Below, piece by piece: positions 54,786 to 63,053 of a DNA stretch of 64,000 nt; the stretch's first letter is position 1; each line of letters starts with the position of its first letter. The DNA is from Calidifontibacillus oryziterrae (GTDB taxonomy: Bacteria > Bacillota > Bacilli > Bacillales > Bacillaceae_J), in contig NZ_ANOK01000006.1 in NCBI RefSeq assembly GCF_000331575.1, forward strand, positions 1 through 64,000, read 5' to 3'. Position numbers and translations under genes: made by a program. Under the pieces are notes generated by a model. It saw only the letters and a program-made list of their open reading frames with translations, was not told the DNA's origin and did not search any database.

Positions 54786-55270
54786 GTGAACAGATGTTTT
54801 TAATAACGAAAGACCCAATATCAATGGAAGAGGTAACAAAAAAGGTTGTCCGCCGTGAAGCGGGGGCAATTAATACATTTATTGGTACGGTTCGTGAACT
54901 AACACGTGGGAAAAAGACACTACACCTAGAATATGATGCATATGTTCCAATGGCTGAGAAGAAATTGGCGCAAATTGGAACGGAAATTCAGGAAAAATGG
55001 CCTGAAGCTATAGTGGCCATTACTCATCGAATCGGCCATCTTGATATTTCTGATATTGCAGTTGTTATTGCTGTCTCAACTCCACATCGGGCTCACTCTT
55101 TTGAAGCCAGTCGCTACGCAATCGAACGAATTAAGGAAATTGTACCGATATGGAAAAAAGAGTTTTGGGAGGATGGAGAAAAGTGGATTGGTGATCAGCT
55201 TGAAAAAACAGCCTATCCTTCTGGAAAGCCTGAACTTTTAGATGAGATAAAGGAGGAGCTAGAAAAATGA
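54782..55270 (+). CDS. moaE: Molybdopterin synthase catalytic subunit MoaE
   Basis: A 162-residue MoaE protein: GAINTFIGTVRELTRGKKTLHLEYDAY, HRIGHLDISDIAVVIAVSTPHR and the EIVPIWKKEFWEDGEKWIG active-site stretch. With MoaD it adds sulfur to precursor Z. TTG 54782 overlaps the mobB stop and has AAAGGAAG upstream; ATG 54794 is an alternative. Confidence 0.94.
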   Translation: MSEQMFLITKDPISMEEVTKKVVRREAGAINTFIGTVRELTRGKKTLHLEYDAYVPMAEKKLAQIGTEIQEKWPEAIVAITHRIGHLDISDIAVVIAVSTPHRAHSFEASRYAIERIKEIVPIWKKEFWEDGEKWIGDQLEKTAYPSGKPELLDEIKEELEK

Positions 55271-55497
55271 TAGATATCCTATTATTTGCCCACCTTCAAG
55301 AGGCGATCGGTGACTCTAAAATAAATTGGTCGGAGCTACCAATTACTGTTGGTGAGCTAAAACAAAAGCTTTCTGGGAAGTATAACGTATCTTTTCAAGC
55401 TGTTATGGTTGCTGTTAATGAAGAATATGCAGAGGATGAAATGGAATTGAAGGCAGGCGATACAGTAGCCTTAATTCCCCCAGTAAGTGGTGGATGA
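55267..55497 (+). CDS. moaD: Molybdopterin synthase sulfur carrier MoaD
   Basis: A 76-residue ubiquitin-like protein ending VALIPPVSGG; the terminal Gly-Gly is adenylated and thiocarboxylated to donate sulfur. It overlaps moaE by four bases (ATGA). moaA, moaC and mobA are not in the window, and must lie elsewhere. Confidence 0.95.
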   Translation: MIDILLFAHLQEAIGDSKINWSELPITVGELKQKLSGKYNVSFQAVMVAVNEEYAEDEMELKAGDTVALIPPVSGG

Positions 55498-55532
55498 GAA
55501 ACAGAAATTATAAAGTAAGAATATACAAAGAC

Positions 55533-55560
55533 AAGACATGAGAAATTCATGTCTTTTTTG
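55533..55560 (+). terminator. Terminator of the moeA-moaD operon
   Basis: AAGACATGA pairs with TCATGTCTT around GAAAT and runs into TTTTTT. Confidence 0.9.
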
Positions 55561-55648
55561 TCCTTATGAAGTTCGATTATACGGCTCGGAAAAATGTGAT
55601 AAATATCATGGCGTTATCATAAAGTGCGTCGTAAAATAGATTTGTAGA

Positions 55649-55663
55649 TGATAAATGTTATCA
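55649..55663 (+). promoter_or_regulatory. Fur box 1 upstream of feoA
   Basis: TGATAAATGTTATCA matches the 7-1-7 Fur palindrome TGATAATNATTATCA with two differences. It lies 155 bases from the feoA start. Confidence 0.65.
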
Positions 55664-55679
55664 ATTATTTTGAAATTTG

Positions 55680-55705
55680 TCACACTTTCAGTGGAAAAAG
55701 TGTGA
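55680..55705 (+). promoter_or_regulatory. Perfect inverted repeat between the two Fur boxes
   Basis: TCACACTTT (55680-55688) and AAAGTGTGA (55697-55705) form a perfect 9-bp inverted repeat with an 8-base spacer. It is not a Fur box. It could be an operator for another regulator or a small hairpin. Confidence 0.5.
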
Positions 55706-55726
55706 TATTTTATTTATAATTAATAA

Positions 55727-55741
55727 TGATAATAGTTATCA
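55727..55741 (+). promoter_or_regulatory. Fur box 2 upstream of feoA
   Basis: TGATAATAGTTATCA differs from the Fur consensus at one position. It lies 76 bases from the feoA start, in the likely promoter, so iron-replete Fur would block transcription. Confidence 0.8.
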
Positions 55742-55817
55742 ATAGAAGATTGTTTAAAATGCCACATAACAGAATATTATAGATGATACTCATTTTACAG
55801 ATGTGGAGGGAATGACC

Positions 55818-56045
55818 TTGTTACTATCCGATTTGAAGCAAGGAGAAAAAGCAAAAATTAAAGATTTTTCTACTGTAAGTACGTTAGTAAAACGTAGATT
55901 AATAGATATGGGTATAAGTGAAGGCTCTGAAATATGTCTTAAATGTAATATGCCTTTTGGTGGTCCATGTATGATTGAAACGTTAGGTCAATGTGTCGGT
56001 TTACGTCGAAATGAAGCCGCAACTATTAGAGTGGAGAAGCGATGA
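55818..56045 (+). CDS. feoA: FeoA, ferrous iron transport protein A
   Basis: A 75-residue SH3-like protein, MLLSDLKQGEKAKIKDF to NEAATIRVEKR, that supports FeoB. TTG 55818 is chosen because GGAGGG lies 7 bases upstream and the family starts this way; ATG 55812 is too close to that box. It overlaps feoB by four bases. Confidence 0.92.
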   Translation: MLLSDLKQGEKAKIKDFSTVSTLVKRRLIDMGISEGSEICLKCNMPFGGPCMIETLGQCVGLRRNEAATIRVEKR

Positions 56046-58069
56046 TTGAAATAGCGTTATTTGGTAATCCGAATACAGGTAAAACCTCGCTCTTTAATGC
56101 CTTAACAGGTTCTTATGAATATGTTGGGAACTGGAGTGGGGTTACAGTTGAAAAGAAAATTGGCTTACTCCGAAATAAACAAGGACACATCATTGACCTA
56201 CCTGGAATTTATTCATTAAACCCGCTATCAAGAGATGAGTCTGTTGTCACAAATTTTTTGCTTCATGAATCTTTTTCTGAAGTATTAAATATTGTGGATG
56301 CCTCTCAGCTAGAACGAAATTTACAGTTAACGGTTCAACTATTAGAATATGGGAAGCCTTTAATTATCGGCTTAAATATGATTGATGTTGCGAATAATCG
56401 CGGTATTCGGATTGATGAAAACTTATTAGCTGAACAGCTTGGTGTTCCTATTGTACCCATTGTCGCACGTACAGGTAAAGGCTGTAAGGAGTTAAGTAAT
56501 CGTCTCGTTACAATTTCAGACCAAAAGAGGACACCGCTTCAACTTTTTTATGGTTCTATTATTGAAAAAGCGATTGATCAAATTAGCCTGCTAATTGTTA
56601 ACTCCAAAACAAAACTTACTATGGAGTTGCCACCTTTGCGATGGACGGCAATTCAATTTCTGGAAGGAAATGAAGCGGTTCAACGATATTTAGAGAATTT
56701 TGTTGATAGCGGAGCATTATCTGATATAGCGAAAAAGGCTGAAGAAAAATTAATTGAAGAAGGTAATGAAAAATCCCTTCACCAAATTATTTATCAAGTA
56801 AGACGTCAATATATTGACCAAGTACTGGATGGAGCAGCCGAGCGAAAAAGTGTTAACAAAAAGACTTTAACTGAAAAGATCGATGTTATTGTTACAAATA
56901 AATATTTTGGTATTCCGATTTTCTTATTGTTTATGTTTTTTATGTTCATGTTAACTTTTGATTGGTTGGGTTCACCGTTATCAGATGCGCTGGATGCGTT
57001 TTTCTCAGGACCTCTTACAGAATGGATATCTATTGGACTAGTTAGTATTGGTGCTTCTGACTTTATCCAGTCACTAATACTAGATGGTATTATCTCTGGT
57101 GTTGGTGGGGTACTAGTATTTGTACCGCAAATTTTCATTCTGTTTTTCTTTATTTCTTTTTTAGAGGATTCAGGATACATGGCTCGGGTAGCGCTCGTTA
57201 TGGATCGAATTATGGAAGCTATAGGTCTTAATGGAAAGGCATTTATTCCTATGATAATCGGCTTTGGGTGTAATGTACCGGGCGTTATGGCTGCAAGAAC
57301 TATTGAGCAGCCAAAGGAACGTCTCCTTACAACATTATTAACTCCGCTAATGTCTTGTTCGGCGAGACTCCCTGTTTATGCGTTATTTGTTGGTGCTTTC
57401 TTTGCTGCACATCAAGCCTTTGTTGTACTAGCTCTATATGTATTGGGAATTGTTATGGCATTTGTTTTAGCTAAAGTATTTTCTGCAACAATTTTAAAAA
57501 GTGAGCAATCCGTATTTGTAATTGAGTTACCCCCTTATCGGGTGCCTCAATTTGCAACACTAGCAAGAAGCACTTGGGAAAAAGGAAAAGGTTTTGTACG
57601 AAAAGCAGGTACATTTATTTTTGCAGGATCAGTAATTATATGGTTGTTAACATATGTTGGTCCAACAGGGATAGCAGTAAATATGGATGAAAGTTATTTG
57701 GCACTAATAGGTGGAATAGTGGCTCCTTTGTTGGCACCGCTTGGATTTGGTACATGGCAGGCTGGTGCATCACTTCTAACAGGCTTTTTGGCTAAGGAAG
57801 TAGTGGTTTCCTCAATGAATATCATTTATCATGTGCCGGATGTGGAATCTTTGCAAGGGTTAATGGCATCTGCATACACACCACTATCTGCTTTTACATT
57901 TATGGTATTTGTATTGTTATATATCCCATGCTTAGCAACGGTTGCAACGATACAAAAGGAAACACGTTCTGCAAAGTGGACGGCATTTTCAATGGGATAT
58001 GCATTGGCTCTAGCATATATATTATGTTTAATCATTTATCAATTCGGCCGGATACTTGGTTTTGCGTAA
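56042..58069 (+). CDS. feoB: FeoB, ferrous iron transporter
   Basis: Inner membrane iron(II) transporter with an N-terminal G-protein domain: G1 GNPNTGKTS (8-16), G3 DLPGIYSL, G4 NMID, G5 ART-like VARTGKG. The C-terminal part (from about residue 290) has eight or more helices in Gate domains with the Cys-containing GFGCNVPGVMAART and LMSCSARLPVYAL motifs. Length, 675 residues, is normal. The Fur boxes upstream explain its control. Confidence 0.96.
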   Translation: MIEIALFGNPNTGKTSLFNALTGSYEYVGNWSGVTVEKKIGLLRNKQGHIIDLPGIYSLNPLSRDESVVTNFLLHESFSEVLNIVDASQLERNLQLTVQLLEYGKPLIIGLNMIDVANNRGIRIDENLLAEQLGVPIVPIVARTGKGCKELSNRLVTISDQKRTPLQLFYGSIIEKAIDQISLLIVNSKTKLTMELPPLRWTAIQFLEGNEAVQRYLENFVDSGALSDIAKKAEEKLIEEGNEKSLHQIIYQVRRQYIDQVLDGAAERKSVNKKTLTEKIDVIVTNKYFGIPIFLLFMFFMFMLTFDWLGSPLSDALDAFFSGPLTEWISIGLVSIGASDFIQSLILDGIISGVGGVLVFVPQIFILFFFISFLEDSGYMARVALVMDRIMEAIGLNGKAFIPMIIGFGCNVPGVMAARTIEQPKERLLTTLLTPLMSCSARLPVYALFVGAFFAAHQAFVVLALYVLGIVMAFVLAKVFSATILKSEQSVFVIELPPYRVPQFATLARSTWEKGKGFVRKAGTFIFAGSVIIWLLTYVGPTGIAVNMDESYLALIGGIVAPLLAPLGFGTWQAGASLLTGFLAKEVVVSSMNIIYHVPDVESLQGLMASAYTPLSAFTFMVFVLLYIPCLATVATIQKETRSAKWTAFSMGYALALAYILCLIIYQFGRILGFA

Positions 58070-58097
58070 AAAACTCTTTTAGAAGGAAGGGTTACAC

Positions 58098-58235
58098 ATG
58101 TTGATCAATATTGCCATTGGAACGGCAATCTTTGGGTATGCAGGTTGGGCGCTATTTCGCCATATTAAAAGAAGTAAACAGGGTAAATGTGCTGCTTGTT
58201 CTGCGAAAAATTCTTGTCATACAAAATGTAATTAA
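58098..58235 (+). CDS. FeoB-associated Cys-rich membrane protein
   Basis: A 45-residue protein: one membrane helix (INIAIGTAIFGYAGWALF), a basic linker and a tail CAACSAKNSCHTKC with four cysteines. This matches the small FeoB-associated Cys-rich family, placed like FeoC, possibly sensing iron or an Fe-S cluster. GAAGGAAGGG precedes the ATG. Longer frames over it are not coding. Confidence 0.9.
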   Translation: MLINIAIGTAIFGYAGWALFRHIKRSKQGKCAACSAKNSCHTKCN

Positions 58236-58240
58236 TATAA

Positions 58241-58277
58241 AAAGGATGTTCCAAAATAGTTGGAACATCCTTTATTA
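58241..58277 (+). terminator. Terminator of the feo operon
   Basis: AAAGGATGTTCCA pairs perfectly with TGGAACATCCTTT around AAATAGT, then ATTAT. The right end touches the dispersed repeat copy B. Confidence 0.87.
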
Positions 58278-58372
58278 TACTTTACGAAAGTTTAACCTTG
58301 TTTAAAGATTAAAGCATAAGAAAAGACATCGTAATTTGCTGTTGTGAGCAAATTACGTATTTTTCTAATAAA
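58275..58372. repeat. Two-hairpin dispersed repeat, copy B
   Basis: First hairpin TTATACTTTA with TAAAGCATAA (one mismatch). Second hairpin CGTAATTTGCT with AGCAAATTACG, perfect over 11 bp, loop GTTGTG. The flanks match copy A (49051-49149) closely while the stem bases differ in a paired way. On the minus strand it could also end the cspB transcript. Confidence 0.75.
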
Positions 58373-58380
58373 CTGCCTTA

Positions 58381-58581
58381 TTATCTTTTTACAACGTTAG
58401 CAGCTTGAGGTCCACGGTTACCTTCAACGATTTCAAATTCTACGCTTTGTCCTTCTTCAAGTGTTTTGAATCCATCACCTTGGATTGCTGAGAAGTGTAC
58501 GAATACATCATCTCCACCATCAACTTCGATAAAACCGAAACCTTTTTCTGCGTTAAACCATTTTACTTTACCATTTTGCAT
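58381..58581 (-). CDS. Cold shock protein (CspB-like)
   Basis: A 66-residue single-domain cold shock protein, an RNA chaperone. RNP1 KGFGFIEV and RNP2 VFVHFSAI are intact; the end is [15 protein letters not shown] lies 9 bases before the ATG. The 233 bases upstream hold no gene; part may be the long leader common to csp genes. Confidence 0.96.
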   Translation of the reverse strand: MQNGKVKWFNAEKGFGFIEVDGGDDVFVHFSAIQGDGFKTLEEGQSVEFEIVEGNRGPQAANVVKR

Positions 58582-58814
58582 GTGCTTGCCTCCTAAATTC
58601 CTTGCACTTTCATTCGTGCTTATTATCTTAAACCATTAACTACTTACATAAATTTAATATAACGTATGTATCATCGGAGACAGAACACAACTCTAGTGTA
58701 CCAACGATAGTTCATTACGATTCAAACTTATATATGAAGGAAACGGTCTTATATAGAATAACATTCGTTTGGATCAATGTCAATTTTGAGGCTTTTCAAT
58801 TTTTCATCCATCCT

Positions 58815-59759
58815 TTACTGTTCAAAAATAACGATACCTGTTTGCGAGATATCATATCCAATTGATGAGAGTTCTTTCTTAAATTCATCTGATTGAAGAA
58901 TGTTTGATAACAATTTTATTAGTTCCTTATTCTCCTCTGTTTTCAAAATAACAAGATCATATCTTTCTTTTGTCAACGGAATGAAATCTACTTCTACCAT
59001 ACGGGCGGCTTTCTCAATTCCTACTCCCACGTCAGCTAGACCTTTCGCAATTCTTCCTGCAACAGTAAGGTGACTTGTTTCTTCGTCTTCATATCCGTTA
59101 ATTTCGGAATCTATAATATTATGAATTCTCAACATTTCATCCACGAAGGTTCGGGCCCCAGAGCCTTTTTCACGATTAACAAATGTAACGTCTTTTTTAA
59201 CGAGATCTCTCCATGTTTGAATGTGTAATGGATTACCGCTTTTTACATAAAAGCCAGCCCAACGTGAAATAAGATTGATAACAATAAAATGTTCGCTAAC
59301 GAAAAGCTTACGAATATAAGGAATATTGTATTCGAACGTATCTCCATCAATTAAATGTGTACTTACTATGTCCGCTTCGCCTTTATACATTGAATATAAA
59401 CTTTCGAGACTACCCACGTAGGAGCGAAGAGGTCTGTATAGCTTTGTCTGTTTTTCAATATACTTGCATAAAATATCAAGACTCATGTCCTGTCCACTAA
59501 TGATGATCGACCGATTTGAAGCTGGAGTTTGTATTGAATGAAGAGAGTTCACTGTAACGTCTGTTACTCTTTGTTCTTCAATAAACGTGAGACCTTTAGC
59601 TTTTCTTTTATAATTTTCAAGATCTGTTGCATCGACTCTCATTTGTCTCCCAACACGATAAGAGCGTAATTCTCCTTTTTTAATTAGATCATATACAGTC
59701 AACTTTGACACTTTCAAAATTCGGGCAATTTCTTCAGTTGTAAAGGATTCATTTCTCAA
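58815..59759 (-). CDS. HTH regulator with a periplasmic-binding-fold domain, probable regulator of modABC
   Basis: A 314-residue protein. Residues 6-50 are an excisionase/MerR-type helix-turn-helix (TTEEIARILKVSKLTVYDLIKKGELRSYRVG). Residues from about 85 form a PBP-like domain (SIIISGQDMSLDILCKYIEK, NREKGSGARTFVDEMLR, GLADVGVGIEKAARMV), seen in proteins that bind molybdate or related ligands in the cytoplasm. It is divergent from modA, with repeated operator-like elements between. The regulator role is inferred from this arrangement. Confidence 0.85.
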   Translation of the reverse strand: MRNESFTTEEIARILKVSKLTVYDLIKKGELRSYRVGRQMRVDATDLENYKRKAKGLTFIEEQRVTDVTVNSLHSIQTPASNRSIIISGQDMSLDILCKYIEKQTKLYRPLRSYVGSLESLYSMYKGEADIVSTHLIDGDTFEYNIPYIRKLFVSEHFIVINLISRWAGFYVKSGNPLHIQTWRDLVKKDVTFVNREKGSGARTFVDEMLRIHNIIDSEINGYEDEETSHLTVAGRIAKGLADVGVGIEKAARMVEVDFIPLTKERYDLVILKTEENKELIKLLSNILQSDEFKKELSSIGYDISQTGIVIFEQ

Positions 59760-59827
59760 TTTGATCCTCTCCTATTTCAAGGATATAAAGTTCATTGTCT
59801 GTTCATATTCTAACATTTACACCCTAA

Positions 59828-59897
59828 ATATAACTAACTATAATTAAAAATATATTAGATATAACTATTTATAATTAAATATAACTAATTATAGTAT
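59828..59897. promoter_or_regulatory. Three phased repeats between the regulator and modA
   Basis: ATATAACTA occurs at 59828-59836, 59859-59867 and 59879-59887. Each is followed by two or three bases and TATA(A/G)T. Spacings are 31 and 20 bases, close to three and two helix turns, so the copies lie on about the same DNA face. Probable operator of the divergent HTH regulator. Confidence 0.6.
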
Positions 59898-59910
59898 CGG
59901 AGGTGCTAAA

Positions 59911-60741
59911 ATGATTCAAAAAATTCACGTCGGTTTAATAGCTCTATTACTATTTGTAGCTGTAATTGGATGTAGTCAAAATAAGGCGGTAGAGGAACAT
60001 ACAAACGTAGGTATTGAACAAGCACAGCATGAAGTTCAATCCGATGTGAAGCAGATAGAGTTAACAATTTCAGCAGCGATTAGTTTGACAGACGCTCTTA
60101 ACGAAATGAAAGATGTATATGAAAAAGAACATAAAGAGGTAACCTTAACCTTTAATCTTGGTGGTTCAGGGAAGTTAGCGCAACAAATTGAACAGGGTGC
60201 CCCAGTTGATATATTTTTATCGGCAGATACGAAGTGGATGGATGAATTAGAAAGCAAATCGTTAGTTGTTACGAATACAAGGGTCGATTTTACTGGCAAC
60301 AAGATTGTTCTTATTACGAATAAAGACAATGAATTAGGCTTAAATTCCTTTAAAGATATTGATAGTTCTACCTTAACGCACATTGCTGTCGGAGAACCAA
60401 CAAGTGTTCCAGCTGGAAGGTATACAAAAGAAGCGTTAATTGCAATTGGTAAATGGGAAAGAGTTCAATCCAAATTAGTATTTGGGCAAGATGTTCGTCA
60501 AGTATTAACTTATGTGGAATCAGGTAATGCTGATATGGGGATTGTTTATTTAAGTGATGCTGTAACATCTGATAAAGTTACAATAAAGGCGGAAGCACAA
60601 CCACAATGGCACTCAGCTATCATTTATCCAGCTGCCGTTACAGCTGAAAGCAAAAATAAGCAAGAAGCAAAGAAATTTATTAATTTTTTACAAGGTGAAC
60701 AAGGTCAAGCGATCCTCGAAAAGTATGGATTTGTAAAATAA
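59911..60741 (+). CDS. modA: Molybdate ABC transporter substrate-binding lipoprotein
   Basis: A 276-residue lipoprotein with signal MIQKIHVGLIALLLFVAVIGC, then the ModA fold: ISAAISLTDALNEMKDVYEK, FNLGGSGKLAQQIEQGAPVDIFLSAD, VPAGRYTKEALI, YVESGNADMGIVYLSDA. It captures molybdate outside the membrane. GGAGGTG precedes the ATG. Confidence 0.95.
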   Translation: MIQKIHVGLIALLLFVAVIGCSQNKAVEEHTNVGIEQAQHEVQSDVKQIELTISAAISLTDALNEMKDVYEKEHKEVTLTFNLGGSGKLAQQIEQGAPVDIFLSADTKWMDELESKSLVVTNTRVDFTGNKIVLITNKDNELGLNSFKDIDSSTLTHIAVGEPTSVPAGRYTKEALIAIGKWERVQSKLVFGQDVRQVLTYVESGNADMGIVYLSDAVTSDKVTIKAEAQPQWHSAIIYPAAVTAESKNKQEAKKFINFLQGEQGQAILEKYGFVK

Positions 60742-60767
60742 CATTTTACTTGTAGGTGTTAATATAT

Positions 60768-61445
60768 ATGAACTATTCTCCGTTAATTCTTTCATTAAAG
60801 ATAGCAAGTATTTCCACCGTTATTGTCTTTATTGTTGGATTACTTATCTCACGATGGTTGGCAAGGCGGGATTTCTTCGGAAAGACGATTATTGAATCGA
60901 TTATACTTTTACCTTTAGTTCTTCCGCCAACAGTTGTTGGGTTCGGATTATTAATGTTATTTGGAAAGAATGGACCAATAGGAAGTTTGTTACTTAACTT
61001 ATTTGATATCCAAATTGTATTTACATGGCTTGGAGCGGTTATCGCTGCAATTGTGGTTTCCTTTCCACTTATGTATCAAAGTGCATCGGCAGCTTTCCAA
61101 AAGTATGATCATAACTTAGAAAATGCAGCTCTCACTATGGGAGCTTCTAAATGGCGAGTATTTTGGACGATTTCTTTCCCGCTAGCGTGGCCGGGTCTTC
61201 TTGCAGGACTTGTATTATCATTTGCAAGAGGGTTAGGAGAGTTTGGTGCCACTTTAATGATTGCTGGCTATATTCCAAATAAAACGGATACGATCCCAAT
61301 GGCAATTTACTTTGCAGTTGAAACAGGACAAACAGATGTTGCGAAATTTTGGGTTATCATTATTGTTGCTTTAGGGTTTAGTACAATTATGTGGTTAAAT
61401 TGGTGGAGTAAACGCAATATGATGAAATATGTAACAAAAAAATAA
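60768..61445 (+). CDS. modB: Molybdate ABC transporter permease
   Basis: A 225-residue permease with five or six helices and the EAA loop ENAALTMGASKWRVFWTISFPLAWPGL. ATG 60768 follows TAGGTG; an upstream GTG at 60756 overlaps that box. It lies 26 bases after modA. Confidence 0.94.
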   Translation: MNYSPLILSLKIASISTVIVFIVGLLISRWLARRDFFGKTIIESIILLPLVLPPTVVGFGLLMLFGKNGPIGSLLLNLFDIQIVFTWLGAVIAAIVVSFPLMYQSASAAFQKYDHNLENAALTMGASKWRVFWTISFPLAWPGLLAGLVLSFARGLGEFGATLMIAGYIPNKTDTIPMAIYFAVETGQTDVAKFWVIIIVALGFSTIMWLNWWSKRNMMKYVTKK

Positions 61446-61544
61446 ACGAACATTTATGGTGCTTCACCTATAATAATTTTCCAGCAACTTACGCTCGTAC
61501 TTCACAAGTATTCTACAGAAGTACATATTGGAGATGATTTATAT

Positions 61545-62174
61545 ATGTTATCAATTCAAATTGAAAAAAAATTGCCTCATTTCAAAGTAGAAGTTGATAT
61601 GGAAATTAACGATGAAATTGCAATTTTATTTGGACCGTCTGGTTCCGGTAAAACAACAATTTTAAACTGTCTTGCTGGTTTAACTAACCCGGACCAAGGC
61701 GCTATTGCAAATAATGGCGACGTATATTTTAGTCATGAACAGAAGCCTCTTGCTGTTCAAAAAAGGAAGATCGGTTATCTTTTTCAGGATTACGCCTTGT
61801 TTCCTCATATGACAGTTAAGAAAAATATTTATTATGGAATGAAAAATTACGAGTTAACGGAGCAAATTATAGAAGTTTTAGGGATAAAGCATTTATTAAA
61901 TAAATATCCCCTAGAAATTTCAGGTGGAGAAAAGCAAAGAGTTGCCCTGACAAGAGCGTTAGCTACTGAACCCTCTATACTACTACTCGATGAGCCGTTT
62001 TCAGCCTTAGACCAAGAAACAAGACAACAGTGTCAGGATGAACTTATCCGTCTCCACGATTTGTGGAATATTCCGGTATTGATGGTCACCCATGACCTTG
62101 ATGAGGCAAAAAAATTGGGAGATCGAATTTTTTTTATAAAAGAAGGAAAAATTGAAAAGGTAGTTCTAGCTTAA
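61545..62174 (+). CDS. modC: Molybdate ABC transporter ATP-binding protein, short form
   Basis: A 209-residue ATPase: Walker A GPSGSGKTT (30-38), Q-loop FQDYALFPHM, signature ISGGEKQRVALTRA, Walker B ILLLDEPFSALD and the H-loop VTHD. Most ModC proteins are about 350 residues with a C-terminal molybdate-binding (MOP) domain; it is absent here. A 99-base gap from modB holds an inverted repeat GTACTTC/GAAGTAC (61497-61524) of unknown role. ATG 61545 has GGAG upstream. Confidence 0.9.
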   Translation: MLSIQIEKKLPHFKVEVDMEINDEIAILFGPSGSGKTTILNCLAGLTNPDQGAIANNGDVYFSHEQKPLAVQKRKIGYLFQDYALFPHMTVKKNIYYGMKNYELTEQIIEVLGIKHLLNKYPLEISGGEKQRVALTRALATEPSILLLDEPFSALDQETRQQCQDELIRLHDLWNIPVLMVTHDLDEAKKLGDRIFFIKEGKIEKVVLA

Positions 62175-62205
62175 ATTTTTGCAAGAACTACCTTTTAACT
62201 TTTTA
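62155..62205 (+). terminator. Terminator of modABC
   Basis: AAAAGGTAGTTCT (62155-62167) pairs with AGAACTACCTTTT (62184-62196), a perfect 13-bp stem including the modC stop region, followed by a T-rich stretch. It may also work on the minus strand for the DUF2249 operon. Confidence 0.85.
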
Positions 62206-62215
62206 GAAAAACCTA

Positions 62216-62425
62216 TTAACGTTTTTTAATTGTTATTTGAAAGCTACCATCCTCGAGTTCAATCGTGCTATGGCTGTAGCCTTTTTCATCTAATTCCTCA
62301 TAAAGAAACATTGGTCTGCGGTCATTTATAATAACTAATTCTTCATTTTCATCAAGGTTTTCAAGGGCAGCTAAAGTTCTCATCATTGGTTGTGGTGGTT
62401 CTAGTCCTCGATTATCAAGCATCAT
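62216..62425 (-). CDS. DUF2249 protein, copy 1
   Basis: A 69-residue TusA-like protein: DNRGLEPPQPMMRTLAALENL, LVIINDRRPMFLYEELDEKGY. The Pro-Pro start corresponds to the TusA position; no catalytic Cys is present. DUF2249 genes often sit with nitrogen-oxide reduction genes. Last gene of the minus-strand operon. Confidence 0.87.
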   Translation of the reverse strand: MMLDNRGLEPPQPMMRTLAALENLDENEELVIINDRRPMFLYEELDEKGYSHSTIELEDGSFQITIKKR

Positions 62426-62441
62426 TTAGTTTAGCTCCTCA

Positions 62442-62681
62442 TTAATTTTTTACAAATGTAACTTTCCAATGTTCTTCATCAATTTCTTCAGCCTCACTTG
62501 AGAAGCCTTTTGATCCCAATACTCCTAATAAAGGAGTTGGTTTAAACGGTGCATGTAAAATTAAAATATCTCCTGATTCCAACGGCCCAATTGCATTCAT
62601 AATTTTTTGAAACGGGTCTAATTTCCCTGCAATATCTTCACGTACATCTAATTCAATTACTTTTCCAGCTTCCTTAGTCAT
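62442..62681 (-). CDS. DUF2249 protein, copy 2
   Basis: A 79-residue paralog: VIELDVREDIAGKLDPFQKIMNAIGPL, LILHAPFKPTPLLGVLGSKGF. The HAPFKPxPL motif is typical. GGGGTGAT precedes the ATG. It lies between the DUF59 gene and DUF2249 copy 1. Confidence 0.88.
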   Translation of the reverse strand: MTKEAGKVIELDVREDIAGKLDPFQKIMNAIGPLESGDILILHAPFKPTPLLGVLGSKGFSSEAEEIDEEHWKVTFVKN

Positions 62682-62706
62682 GATATCACCCCATTTTTAT
62701 ATAGTA

Positions 62707-63006
62707 TTAAGCACCTAGAAATTTTCTAGCATCCGGACTCATCTTATCAGGAGACCAGGCTGGCTCCCAAACGAGATTTACATTTACATTATTCAATTCA
62801 TCCATTGCTTCAAGTGCAATTTTTACACCGCTTGTAATACTGTCATGTAATGGGCAGCCTGGTGTGGTTAATGTCATTGTAATATCGACATTATTTTGTT
62901 CATCAATATTGATTTCGTAAATTAATCCTAGATCAACGACATTAATTCCTAACTCAGGATCGATAACTGCTTTTAATTCCTCTAAGACCTTTTCCTTTAA
63001 ATTCAT
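62707..63006 (-). CDS. MIP18/DUF59 family protein, second copy
   Basis: A 99-residue DUF59 protein with VIDPELGINVVDLGLIYEI and the Cys motif TTPGCPLHDSI. It is a paralog of the yitW-like gene at 52428. Its place with DUF2249 genes suggests a role in maturing an iron-sulfur or metal enzyme of anaerobic respiration. AGGAGGAG precedes the ATG. Confidence 0.9.
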   Translation of the reverse strand: MNLKEKVLEELKAVIDPELGINVVDLGLIYEINIDEQNNVDITMTLTTPGCPLHDSITSGVKIALEAMDELNNVNVNLVWEPAWSPDKMSPDARKFLGA

Positions 63007-63053
63007 ACTTTTCTCCTCCTAATAATTAATTATTTGGCTGTGTTATAGCACAA

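Noticed and set aside
58111-58305. 64-codon plus-strand ORF after feoB
   Set aside because: It runs in another frame across the real 45-residue Cys-rich FeoB-associated gene at 58098-58235 and through its terminator.
63037-63053. TGTG-N6-CACA near the second DUF59 gene as an Fnr site
   Set aside because: The half sites are two bases too close; the Fnr pattern needs eight bases between TGTG and CACA.
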